Of a stretch of DNA of 7,054 nucleotides, positions 1 to 7,054 are shown one piece after another. Every line of letters starts with the position of its first letter. Positions within the stretch are counted from its first letter, which is position 1. Below the pieces are notes generated by a model. It had not been told where the DNA came from. It made no database searches and saw only the letters and a program-made list of their open reading frames with translations. The stretch covers positions 46,575-53,628 of the forward strand of contig DJRC01000072.1 of the NCBI GenBank assembly GCA_002437735.1, given 5' to 3'. This DNA is from Oscillospiraceae bacterium UBA6370 (GTDB taxonomy: Bacteria > Bacillota > Clostridia > Oscillospirales > Oscillospiraceae). The translations under genes were made by a program, and so were the position numbers.

Positions 1-943
1 CCTCGGCAACGGCGTCGATCCCGCCGACATTTTCAACGAAAACGGCGCGGACATCCTGCGTCTGTGGGCAGCGAGCGCCGACTATCACGCGGATGTGCGC
101 TGCTCCAAGGCCATCTTCCAGCAGCTCAGCCAGAACTATCTCAAGTTCCGCAACACCTGTAAGTTCATGCTCGATAACCTGGTGGACTTCGACCCCGCGC
201 ACCTCACCGGAGCCGAGGATATGCCGGTGCTCGACCGCTGGCTCATCACCAAGCTCAACGAGCTGATCGAAAAGGTTGAGCAGTCCTACAACGACTACGA
301 GTTCCACATCATTACCCACGCGGTCAACGATTTCTGCGTCACTACGCTCTCGAGCTTCTACCTCGATATTGTGAAGGACCGCCTGTACTGCGAGGCGGCG
401 GACTCCGCCGAGCGCCGTAGCGCCCAGACCGCGCTCTACCTCACGCTCTCGACCCTTGCCAAGCTCTTCGCGCCCATCCTCGCCTTCACCTGCGATGAGA
501 TCTGGCTTGCCATGCCGCACACCGCCGAGGACGACGCGCGCAACGTGGTGCTCAACGACATGAACAAGCCCTTCACCGCCTACGCGCTCGACGCCGAAAC
601 TATGGCCCGTTGGGAGCGCATCATCGAGGTCCGCACCGCCGTCAACGGCGCGCTCGAGGAGGCCCGCGCGGCGAAGGTCATCGGCAAGAGTCTGGAGGCC
701 GACGTGCATCTGACCATGCCCGAGGGTGATGTGTTCCTCGCGGACGAGAATCCCGCGGCGCTCGCCGACCTGTTCATCGTCTCCAAGGTCGAGCTGACCG
801 TCGGCGGCGAGCTTGCCGTCAAGGTCGAAAACGCCGCCGGCACGAAGTGCCCGCGCTGCTGGAAGCACTCCCTCACGCCCAACGCTGAGGGGCTGTGCCC
901 GCGCTGCGCCGAGGTCGTGCGTCATCTGCCCGACCTGCTGTAA
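1..943 (+). CDS. ileS: Isoleucyl-tRNA synthetase, C-terminal 313 residues (5' partial)
   Basis: Charges tRNA-Ile with isoleucine in the cytoplasm. The reading frame begins at base 2 and runs to a TAA at 941-943. The first visible residues, LGNGVDPADIFNENGADILR, are the block that follows the KMSKS loop in class Ia IleRS, so the window starts immediately after that loop. The HIGH motif, the editing domain and most of the Rossmann fold lie upstream, outside the window. Next comes the helical anticodon-binding domain (visible residues about 30-210; YLKFRNTCKFMLDNL is typical). A C-terminal zinc finger follows, with Cys at visible residues 283, 286, 299 and 302 (CPRCW...CPRCAEVV), a feature of bacterial-type IleRS that contacts the tRNA. 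No frameshift or missing zinc ligand is seen. The next gene starts 32 bases downstream on the same strand, suggesting co-transcription. Identification is firm; only the missing N-terminus limits it. Confidence 0.97.
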   Translation, partial: LGNGVDPADIFNENGADILRLWAASADYHADVRCSKAIFQQLSQNYLKFRNTCKFMLDNLVDFDPAHLTGAEDMPVLDRWLITKLNELIEKVEQSYNDYEFHIITHAVNDFCVTTLSSFYLDIVKDRLYCEAADSAERRSAQTALYLTLSTLAKLFAPILAFTCDEIWLAMPHTAEDDARNVVLNDMNKPFTAYALDAETMARWERIIEVRTAVNGALEEARAAKVIGKSLEADVHLTMPEGDVFLADENPAALADLFIVSKVELTVGGELAVKVENAAGTKCPRCWKHSLTPNAEGLCPRCAEVVRHLPDLL

Positions 944-975
944 GCGAAATATTGTGTGACAAGGAGAATATCCGC

Positions 976-1581
976 ATGACAAGAAGCGAATGGAAAGCAG
1001 CCGCCCGCGCCCGGCTCGGCGGCGGCATCTTCAAGGATCAATGGCTCATGGGCGTGGTGTTCTGTCTGGTGGTCTCCGCCATCGTCGGCGCCGCCGGCAG
1101 CATCCTCCCCGGTGTCGGCGCGCTCGTCGTCACCGGTCCGATGCTCTACGCGCAGAAATATGCCTTCCTCGCGCAGACGCGCGAGGGCAGGGGCATTGAC
1201 CTCAACGACCTGTTCCGCGGCTTTCGGGACGATTTCGGCGGCACGCTGCTCATCGGTCTGCTCTCCGGGCTCTTTATCTTCCTGTGGAGCCTGCTGCTTT
1301 TCATCCCGGGCATCGTCAAGGCCTACGCCTACTCCATGGTCTACTACGTCAAGGCCGACCACCCCGAATACGGCTGGAGGGAATGTCTGGACGAGAGCCA
1401 GCGCCTGATGACCGGCCACAAGTGGGAGAAGTTCGTGCTGGACTTGAGCTTTATCGGCTGGGGCATCGTCGGCTCGCTGTGCCTTGGCGTCGGCACGCTG
1501 TGGGTCATGACCTACATGGCGGCGACCGAAGCGCAATACTACGAGTACCTGACCTCCGGCAAGACCTCCCCCGAATTTTAA
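976..1581 (+). CDS. DUF975 family integral membrane protein (201 aa)
   Basis: This is a small polytopic membrane protein of unknown function, recognised as DUF975 family. The signature stretch is residues 109-127 (FIPGIVKAYAYSMVYYVKAD), followed by a conserved GHKW at 147-150 and LDLSFIGWGIVG around 155-166. Hydrophobic segments lie near residues 24-42, 44-60, 90-115 and 155-182, giving roughly four to five membrane passes. The N-terminus (MTRSEWKAAARARL) is charged and has no cleavable signal. The ATG at 976 was chosen because AAGGAG (961-966) sits 9 bases upstream. The frame is open further 5', back into ileS, but has no comparable ribosome binding site there. It follows ileS by 32 bases, so it is probably the last gene of that operon before the hairpin at 1589-1616. 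Family members are common in Clostridia and Bacilli. I cannot assign a substrate or process. Confidence 0.88.
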   Translation: MTRSEWKAAARARLGGGIFKDQWLMGVVFCLVVSAIVGAAGSILPGVGALVVTGPMLYAQKYAFLAQTREGRGIDLNDLFRGFRDDFGGTLLIGLLSGLFIFLWSLLLFIPGIVKAYAYSMVYYVKADHPEYGWRECLDESQRLMTGHKWEKFVLDLSFIGWGIVGSLCLGVGTLWVMTYMAATEAQYYEYLTSGKTSPEF

Positions 1582-1588
1582 GCGAAGT

Positions 1589-1616
1589 GTCAGGCGGTCC
1601 TGTGGGGCCGCCTGAC
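1589..1616 (+). terminator. 12-bp hairpin after the DUF975 gene (weak terminator or leader RNA stem)
   Basis: The arms at 1589-1600 and 1605-1616 pair over 12 bp, with one G-U wobble, around a TGTG tetraloop. The stem starts 7 bases after the DUF975 stop. The following bases (CGTCTTTCCCC) give only a short U run, so it is not a strong classical intrinsic terminator. I see no convincing promoter between this hairpin and queT. If queT depends on upstream transcription, polymerase must read through here, which would suit attenuation or a leader-RNA role. Loop and upper-stem bases can pair with CCCCAC at 1624-1629 in a competing fold. Confidence 0.45.
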
Positions 1617-1662
1617 CGTCTTTCCCCACCGTCTGTCTACATACCCAAGAAAGGATACCCCT

Positions 1663-2157
1663 ATGGAGCTGCAATACTCGACCCGCGACCTCGCCCGCGC
1701 CGCCGTCATCGCCGCCGCCTACGCGGCGCTCGCGTGGTTTTCCAATATCTTTGGACTTGCCTTCGGCACCGTCCAGTTTCGTCTGAGCGAGGCGCTGTGT
1801 GTGCTGCCCTGCCGCGACCGCAGGGCGGCGATCCCCGGCCTTGCCGTGGGCTGCCTAATTGCAAATCTGCTCAGCCCCTACGGCCTGCTCGATCTGGTCG
1901 TCGGCACGCTCGCCACGCTGCTCGCCGCCGTGTGGTCGGGACGCTGCCGCAGCGCATGGACGGCCGCTGTGCCGCCGGTGGTGTGCAACATGGTCCTTGT
2001 CGGCGCGATGCTCGCCTGGGAAAGCGCGGGCTTCTCCGCCGCGTTCGCGGGGCTGTTCGCCTACAACGCGCTGACGGTCGGCATCGGCGAGGCCGCCGTG
2101 TGCTTCCTGCTCGGCGTGCCGCTGCTGCACGCGCTGGAAAAGCGCGCCATCGCATAA
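1663..2157 (+). CDS. queT: QueT family queuosine-precursor transporter (ECF S component, 164 aa)
   Basis: This is a membrane protein predicted to bind and import a queuosine precursor (preQ1/preQ0-type 7-deazaguanine or queuine), used to modify the wobble base of GUN-anticodon tRNAs. Family hallmarks in order are FGTVQFRLSEALCVLP (residues 34-49), IPGLAVGCLIANLLSPYG (57-74), DLVVGTLATLLAA (77-89), VPPVVCNMVLVGAML (103-117) and NALTVGIGEAAVCFLLGVPL (135-154). Together they give about five to six membrane segments. The Ala-rich first helix (residues 11-24) contains AxxxA spacings, which S components use to dock on the EcfT coupling protein. The partner ECF ATPases and EcfT are not in this window and would have to be shared. 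The ATG at 1663 lies 8 bases after AAAGG (1650-1654). Length is normal for the family. The substrate is inferred from the family; no queuosine biosynthesis gene is adjacent. Confidence 0.9.
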   Translation: MELQYSTRDLARAAVIAAAYAALAWFSNIFGLAFGTVQFRLSEALCVLPCRDRRAAIPGLAVGCLIANLLSPYGLLDLVVGTLATLLAAVWSGRCRSAWTAAVPPVVCNMVLVGAMLAWESAGFSAAFAGLFAYNALTVGIGEAAVCFLLGVPLLHALEKRAIA

Positions 2158-2172
2158 GAATATCTCAGAAAA

Positions 2173-2211
2173 ACGGCGTTATTTGCGCGGGGCTCGCGCA
2201 AATAACGCCGT
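2173..2211 (+). terminator. Perfect 17-bp hairpin after queT, probable terminator
   Basis: ACGGCGTTATTTGCGCG (2173-2189) is perfectly complemented by 2195-2211 across a 5-base loop (GGGCT). It starts 16 bases past the queT stop, so it most likely ends the ileS-DUF975-queT transcript. The 3' side has only TACCTCTTGC rather than a solid U tract, while the 5' side has an A run (2168-2173) that would act as a U tract on the minus strand. The stem is therefore better built for minus-strand termination, although no minus-strand gene is visible here. Confidence 0.65.
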
Positions 2212-2216
2212 ACCTC

Positions 2217-2246
2217 TTGCAAAAATGTCCTCAAATGTGCTAAACT
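2217..2246 (+). promoter_or_regulatory. Candidate sigma-A promoter for metG with extended -10
   Basis: TTGCAA (2217-2222, 4 of 6 to the -35 consensus) and TAAACT (2241-2246, 4 of 6 to the -10 consensus) are separated by 18 bases. A TG at 2238-2239, one base before the -10, forms an extended -10 element. It lies between the hairpin that ends the upstream unit and metG, in a locally AT-rich patch of an otherwise GC-rich region. Transcription would start near 2253, giving a leader of about 50 bases. This is inferred from motif match and position only. Confidence 0.5.
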
Positions 2247-2258
2247 AAAGAGAATTTA

Positions 2259-2284
2259 TGCCCCGCTTTCATTCGGCGCGGGCA
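2259..2284 (+). promoter_or_regulatory. Small leader hairpin just upstream of the metG ribosome binding site
   Basis: TGCCCCGC (2259-2266) can pair with 2276-2284 (GCG, one bulged C, then GGGCA), giving 8 bp around a 9-base loop. It ends 6 bases before the GAGGAAG ribosome binding site (2291-2297), so it would lie in the metG 5' leader without masking the site. There is no sign of a T-box: no specifier stem and no UGGN antiterminator bulge. It may simply stabilise the leader or keep the site open. Confidence 0.3.
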
Positions 2285-2303
2285 GGAAAAGAGGAAGATA
2301 CCC

Positions 2304-4268
2304 ATGGAACAGAAACGATTCTATATCACCACGCCCATTTACTACCCGTCGGACAAGCTGCACATCGGCCACACCTACTGCACGGTGGCGACCGACGCGA
2401 TGGCGCGCTACAAGCGCCTAACCGGCTACGACGTGATGTTCCTGACCGGGACGGACGAGCACGGTCAGAAGATCGAGGACAAGGCCAAGGCCGCAGGCGT
2501 GACCCCGCAGCAGTTCGTAGACAACATCGTCTGCGGCGAAAAGGGCATCCTCGACCTGTGGAAGCTGATGAACATCTCCAACGACCGCTTCATCCGCACC
2601 ACCGACGATTACCATGTCGAGGCCATCCAGAAGATCTTCAGGAAGATGCACGACAACGGCGACATCTACAAGGGTAAGTACGTCGGCAAATACTGCAAGC
2701 CCTGCGAGAGCTTCTGGACGGAGAGCCAGCTCGTGGACGGCAAGTGCCCCGACTGCGGGCGCGAGGTCGAGGACGCGGAGGAGGAGGCCTACTTCTTCAA
2801 GCTGAGCAAGTACGCCAACCGCGTGCAGCACCTGCTCGAGGACACGGATTTCCTCCAGCCCGCCAGCCGCGTGAACGAGATGGTGAACAACTTCATCAAA
2901 CCCGGTCTTGAGGACCTGTGCGTTTCCCGCACGAGCTTTACCTGGGGTGTGCCGGTGGACTTCGATCCCGGTCATGTGGTCTATGTTTGGGTCGACGCGC
3001 TGTTCAACTACTGCACCGCCCTCGGCTTCATGAACAAAAAGTACGACGATTACGATAAGTTCTGGCCCGCCGACGTCCACTTCGTCGGCAAGGAGATCGT
3101 CCGTTTCCACTCCATCATCTGGCCCGCCATGCTCATGAGCATGGGTATGCCGCTGCCCAAGCACGTCTACGGCCACGGCTGGCTCGTCATGGACGGCGGC
3201 AAGATGAGCAAATCCAAGGGCAATGTCGTCGATCCCTATGTGCTTGCCGAGCGCTTCGGCGTGGACGCGCTGCGCTTCTTCCTGCTGCGCACGTTCCCGT
3301 TCGGCTCCGACGGCAATTTCAGCAACGAGCTGCTCATCAACACCATCAATGTGGACCTTGCCAACGACCTCGGCAATCTCGTCTCCCGCACGACCGCCAT
3401 GGTCGAGAAGTATTTCGGCGGCACGCTGCCCGTTGAGCGTGCCGAGGGCGAATTCGACGCCGACCTCATCGCGGCGGCCTCCGCCCTGCGCGGCAGGTAC
3501 GAAGCCGAGATGGAGAGGTTCCAGTTCCAGAACGGTCTGGAGGCCATCTTCAAGGTCATTCAGCGCGCGAACAAGTATATCGACGAGACCGCTCCGTGGA
3601 TCCTCGCCAAGGACGAAGCCAACCGTGCGCGTCTTGCCAGCGTGATGTACAACCTCCTCGAGACCATCCGCATCTGCACCATCCTGCTCACGCCGTTCAT
3701 TCCCGCCTCCTGCGAGAAGATTTTCGCACAGATCGGCGCGGCGGCGGACTGCCGCGATTGGGACAGCGCCGCCGAATGGGGCCGCCTAAGCGCGAGCGTC
3801 ACCGTCCACAAGGGCGAGGCCATTTTCCCGCGCATCGACATGGAAAAGGCTCTTGCCGAGCTAGAGGCCATTCAGGAGGAACAGAAGAAGGCAGCGCTCC
3901 CCGCGCTGGAGATCGAGCCTCTGACGGAGGAGAAGGTCGATTTCGACACCTTCTGCAGATCCGACTTCCGTGCCGTCAAGGTCAAGGCCTGCGAAGCCGT
4001 GAAGAAGAGCGATAAGCTGCTGCGCTTCACGCTCGACGACGGCACCGGCACCGACCGCCAGATCCTCTCCGGCATCCACAAGTGGTACGAGCCGGAGCAG
4101 CTCGTCGGCAAGACGCTGGTCGCCATCGTCAACCTGCCGCCGCGCAAGATGATGGGTCTCGAGAGCTGCGGTATGCTGCTCTCCGCCACCCACACCGAGA
4201 AAGGGCAGGAGGTCCTAAACCTCATCATGGTGGACGATAAGATCCCCGCCGGCGCAAAGCTGTGCTGA
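2304..4268 (+). CDS. metG: Methionyl-tRNA synthetase with C-terminal tRNA-binding domain (654 aa)
   Basis: Charges initiator and elongator tRNA-Met with methionine in the cytoplasm. The class I catalytic fold opens with FYITTPIYYPSDKLHIGH, placing the HIGH motif at residues 20-23. The inserted zinc knuckle has Cys 131, 134, 148 and 151 (CKPC...CPDC). The signature KMSKSKGNVVDP begins at residue 300, and the following DALRFFLLR block is standard. The helical anticodon-binding region covers about residues 360-510. After a charged linker comes a C-terminal EMAPII/Trbp111-like tRNA-binding domain (about 545-654) with FRAVKVKACEAVKKSDKLL and NLPPRKMMGLESCGMLLSA; in many bacteria this domain also dimerises the enzyme. 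The length matches Firmicutes MetRS (about 650-665 aa). The ATG at 2304 follows GAGGAAG (2291-2297). The gene probably starts its own transcript after the hairpin at 2173-2211. tatD follows on the same strand, as in many Firmicutes. No defects are seen. Confidence 0.98.
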   Translation: MEQKRFYITTPIYYPSDKLHIGHTYCTVATDAMARYKRLTGYDVMFLTGTDEHGQKIEDKAKAAGVTPQQFVDNIVCGEKGILDLWKLMNISNDRFIRTTDDYHVEAIQKIFRKMHDNGDIYKGKYVGKYCKPCESFWTESQLVDGKCPDCGREVEDAEEEAYFFKLSKYANRVQHLLEDTDFLQPASRVNEMVNNFIKPGLEDLCVSRTSFTWGVPVDFDPGHVVYVWVDALFNYCTALGFMNKKYDDYDKFWPADVHFVGKEIVRFHSIIWPAMLMSMGMPLPKHVYGHGWLVMDGGKMSKSKGNVVDPYVLAERFGVDALRFFLLRTFPFGSDGNFSNELLINTINVDLANDLGNLVSRTTAMVEKYFGGTLPVERAEGEFDADLIAAASALRGRYEAEMERFQFQNGLEAIFKVIQRANKYIDETAPWILAKDEANRARLASVMYNLLETIRICTILLTPFIPASCEKIFAQIGAAADCRDWDSAAEWGRLSASVTVHKGEAIFPRIDMEKALAELEAIQEEQKKAALPALEIEPLTEEKVDFDTFCRSDFRAVKVKACEAVKKSDKLLRFTLDDGTGTDRQILSGIHKWYEPEQLVGKTLVAIVNLPPRKMMGLESCGMLLSATHTEKGQEVLNLIMVDDKIPAGAKLC

Positions 4269-4277
4269 CACAAAAGC

Positions 4278-4314
4278 AAAGGGGCTATCTCTTGGTTGAA
4301 GAGATAGCCCCTTT
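4278..4314 (+). terminator. Perfect 16-bp hairpin after metG, probable (bidirectional) terminator
   Basis: AAAGGGGCTATCTCTT (4278-4293) is perfectly complementary to 4299-4314 around the loop GGTTG. The stem ends in TTT (4312-4314) on the plus strand and has AAA at its base on the other side. It begins 10 bases after the metG stop, so it is placed to end or attenuate the metG transcript. The U tract is short (TTTAGAACC), so readthrough into tatD is likely. Its left arm doubles as the left end of the candidate mobile repeat. Confidence 0.6.
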
Positions 4315-4330
4315 AGAACCCCAGAGACAA

Positions 4331-4351
4331 CGAGGGGCTACCGCCCCCTCG
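4331..4351. repeat. GC-rich 7-bp hairpin within the metG-tatD insert
   Basis: CGAGGGG (4331-4337) pairs with CCCCTCG (4345-4351). An alternative register, GGGGC/GCCCC with a TACC tetraloop and a bulged C, is also possible. The word AGGGGCTA here (4333-4340) also occurs at 4280-4287 in the hairpin just upstream, suggesting internal duplication of a building block. Function is unknown. Confidence 0.4.
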
Positions 4352-4382
4352 ACCCCCGAACCGCTAATAGGAAGCTTTGTTT

Positions 4383-4448
4383 CAGCAGCCGTATGAAGTC
4401 GTTTTCCCTCAGTCGATTTGACGTACTTCTTGTTCCGCTCGGCCGCTG
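4383..4448. repeat. Long imperfect hairpin within the metG-tatD insert
   Basis: CAGCAGCCG (4383-4391) faces CGGCCGCTG (4440-4448), pairing at 8 of 9 positions. Inside it, GAAGTCGT (4395-4402) pairs with ACGTACTTC (4421-4429) over 8 bp with one bulged T. The two helices stack into an extended hairpin broken by an asymmetric internal loop. Pairing was read by eye and not folded energetically. Confidence 0.35.
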
Positions 4449-4472
4449 CAGTTATGCGGTCAAGAGGTCGGC

Positions 4473-4520
4473 AAAGGGCTTTTCCGCAGCAAGGCTGCAC
4501 GCCGTTTGTAAAAGCCCTTT
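4473..4520. repeat. 11-bp inverted repeat enclosing a smaller hairpin
   Basis: AAAGGGCTTTT (4473-4483) is perfectly complementary to AAAAGCCCTTT (4510-4520). The 26 bases between them contain a second hairpin, GCAGC (4486-4490) with GCTGC (4494-4498). This is the last stem before the right end of the candidate mobile repeat. It is followed by CACTGGGG rather than a U tract, so it does not look like a terminator for the plus strand. Confidence 0.45.
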
Positions 4521-4562
4521 CACTGGGGATTGCCCCTTCTAACACAAAGAAAAGGATACGCT

Positions 4563-5333
4563 ATGAATCTGATTTTCGACACCCACGCGCACTACGACGA
4601 CGAGGCGTTTGACGCCGACCGCGAGACGCTGCTCGCCTCCATGCCCGAACACGGCGTGGGGCTGATCCTCGATCCCGGCTGCGATTTGGAGTCCTCACGC
4701 CGCGTGGTGGAGCTGGCGCGGACCTATCCGCACGTCTACGCCGCCGTCGGCTGGCATCCCGAGAACTGCGCGCCCTACACGGAGGACAGTCTGGACGCGC
4801 TCCGCGCGTGGGCGCAGGAGCCGAAGGTCGTCGCCATCGGCGAGATCGGGCTGGACTACTACTGGGAGCAGAACCCACCGCGAGAGCTTCAGCAGAGGGT
4901 GCTGCGCGATCAGCTTGCACTGGCGCAGGAACTGGATCTCCCCGTCATCGTGCACGACCGCGAGGCGCACGCCGACAGTCTTGCCATCGTACAGGAATTT
5001 CCCGCTGTGCGCGGCGTGTTCCACTGCTTCTCCGGCAGCGTCGAGATGGCGCGCGAGCTATTAAAGCGCGGCTGGTATCTCGGCTTTGACGGCCCCGCGA
5101 CCTACAAAAACGCCCGCAAAACGGTCGAGGTCGCGCTTGAGTGCCCGCTCGACCGGATGCTGCTCGAAACGGACAGCCCCTATATGGCCCCCGTCCCCGT
5201 GCGCGGCACGCGCAACGACTCGCGCAACGTCCGCTATATCGCGGAAAAGCTCGCGGCGCTGCGGGGTCTGGACACGGACGAGCTGGTCCGTCTGACCGCC
5301 GAAAACGGCAGACAGCTGTTCAGGATCGAATAA
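4563..5333 (+). CDS. tatD: TatD family metal-dependent hydrolase / DNase (256 aa)
   Basis: This is a cytoplasmic metal-dependent nuclease of the TatD/YcfH branch of the amidohydrolase superfamily. Family members have 3'-5' exonuclease or DNase activity linked to DNA repair or turnover. The metal ligands are in place: H8 and H10 in FDTHAH, E94 in IGEIGLDYYWE, H131 in VIVHDREAH, H154 in GVFHCFSGS and D204 in LLETDSPYMAP. The length fits the family (about 255-265 aa). The ATG at 4563 was chosen because the conserved MNLIFDTHAH begins there, 7 bases after AAAGG (4551-4555); an upstream in-frame ATG at 4530 lies inside the repeat and adds non-conserved residues. In many Firmicutes tatD follows metG directly and precedes rnmV and ksgA. 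Here metG is separated by an apparent insertion, and the downstream partners are replaced by a convergent gene. The exact physiological substrate is not determinable. Confidence 0.95.
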   Translation: MNLIFDTHAHYDDEAFDADRETLLASMPEHGVGLILDPGCDLESSRRVVELARTYPHVYAAVGWHPENCAPYTEDSLDALRAWAQEPKVVAIGEIGLDYYWEQNPPRELQQRVLRDQLALAQELDLPVIVHDREAHADSLAIVQEFPAVRGVFHCFSGSVEMARELLKRGWYLGFDGPATYKNARKTVEVALECPLDRMLLETDSPYMAPVPVRGTRNDSRNVRYIAEKLAALRGLDTDELVRLTAENGRQLFRIE

Positions 5334-5337
5334 GCGC

Positions 5338-5368
5338 AAAAAAGGAACGGCTGCGCCGTTCCTTTTTT
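5338..5368. terminator. Bidirectional intrinsic terminator between tatD and typA
   Basis: Thirteen base pairs form between 5338-5350 (six A then GGAACGG) and 5356-5368 (CCGTTCC then six T) around a CTGCG loop. T runs follow on the plus strand (5363-5375, broken by one C), and the A run supplies a U tract for minus-strand transcripts. The hairpin sits 4 bases after the tatD stop and 5 bases before the typA stop. One element therefore serves both convergent genes. Confidence 0.93.
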
Positions 5369-5373
5369 CTTTT

Positions 5374-7054
<1,681 letters not shown>

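Larger units (their letters stand above)
4275..4541. mobile_element. Candidate MITE-like structured repeat between metG and tatD
   Basis: A non-coding insert of about 267 bp fills the metG-tatD gap. It is flanked by ACACAAA on both sides (4268-4274 and 4542-4548), like a target-site duplication. Just inside, AAGGGGCTATCTC (4279-4291) and the reverse complement of 4526-4538 (AAGGGGCAATCCC) match at 11 of 13 positions, like terminal inverted repeats. Deleting the insert with one repeat copy would leave 20 bases between the metG stop and the tatD ATG with the tatD ribosome binding site intact, which is typical operon spacing. Inside are four hairpins (4278-4314, 4331-4351, 4383-4448, 4473-4520). 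No transposase is present. An open minus-strand frame (4285-4545, 86 codons, GTG start) spans it but looks spurious. The signature is direct; mobility is inference until other copies are found. Confidence 0.5.

Noticed and set aside
941..1588. Repeated TAAGCGAA at the stop codons of ileS (941) and the DUF975 gene (1579), with TAAGCGCA at tatD (5331)
   Set aside because: It is an 8-base word around a stop codon in GC-rich DNA. Chance or codon-context bias is sufficient explanation.
922..1674. 250-codon minus-strand open frame antisense to the DUF975 gene
   Set aside because: It has low-complexity composition typical of antisense frames in GC-rich DNA and no recognisable motif. The sense gene has a clear family match and ribosome binding site.
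1284..2243. 319-codon plus-strand open frame overlapping the DUF975 gene and queT
   Set aside because: It is an out-of-frame, Arg/Pro-rich shadow of two well-supported genes and results from high GC content.
2247..2303. T-box or SAM-type riboswitch in the metG leader
   Set aside because: The predicted leader of about 50 bases is too short, and neither T-box nor SAM-riboswitch signature elements are visible. Only one small hairpin is supported.
2418..3176. 252-codon minus-strand open frame antisense to metG
   Set aside because: It is a mirror of codon bias in metG; the residues are Val/Leu/Asp/His-rich with no domain and no start context.
4430..4458. Possible promoter TTGTTC...TATGCG upstream of tatD
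   Set aside because: Only about 3 of 6 bases match at each box, with no extended -10, and it lies inside the hairpin-rich insert. It is too weak to call.
4285..4545. 86-codon minus-strand open frame spanning the metG-tatD insert
   Set aside because: It starts with GTG, has no evident ribosome binding site, runs through every hairpin of the insert and shows no recognisable domain. It is more likely a chance frame in repeat DNA. Homologues with synonymous-biased change would be needed to revive it.

Overview
The window is a GC-rich, densely coded stretch of housekeeping genes. The likely host is a gut-type Firmicute of class Clostridia, probably Oscillospirales/Ruminococcaceae-like. This rests on a DUF975 membrane protein, a QueT-type queuosine-precursor transporter, a Firmicutes-like methionyl-tRNA synthetase with a fused C-terminal tRNA-binding domain, AAAGG/AAGGAG ribosome binding sites, and strongly G/C-ending codons. 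Genus cannot be fixed from the sequence alone.

Layout: (1) bases 1-943 are the 3' third of ileS, cut just after the position of its KMSKS loop. (2) 976-1581 is a DUF975 integral membrane protein, probably in the ileS operon. (3) 1582-1662 is a short structured leader with a 12-bp hairpin that could also form a pseudoknot. (4) 1663-2157 is queT. (5) 2158-2303 holds a perfect 17-bp hairpin, a plausible extended -10 promoter and a metG leader hairpin. (6) 2304-4268 is complete metG. (7) 4269-4562 is a 294-base gap filled by a highly structured, possibly mobile repeat. (8) 4563-5333 is tatD. (9) 5338-5368 is a bidirectional terminator. (10) 5374-7054, minus strand, is typA/bipA lacking its N-terminus.

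The theme is translation: isoleucine and methionine tRNA charging, supply of the precursor of the tRNA wobble base queuosine, and a ribosome-associated GTPase. TatD is a metal-dependent nuclease that often follows metG in Firmicutes. The genes themselves look intact and ordinary.

The main observations are intergenic. The metG-tatD gap looks like an insertion of a roughly 267-bp MITE-like element. It has imperfect terminal inverted repeats and a 7-bp flanking direct repeat (ACACAAA). Removing it would leave a 20-nt gap typical of an operon. The queT leader has pseudoknot potential of the kind expected of a preQ1-type regulatory RNA, but it matches no preQ1 consensus I can recall with confidence.
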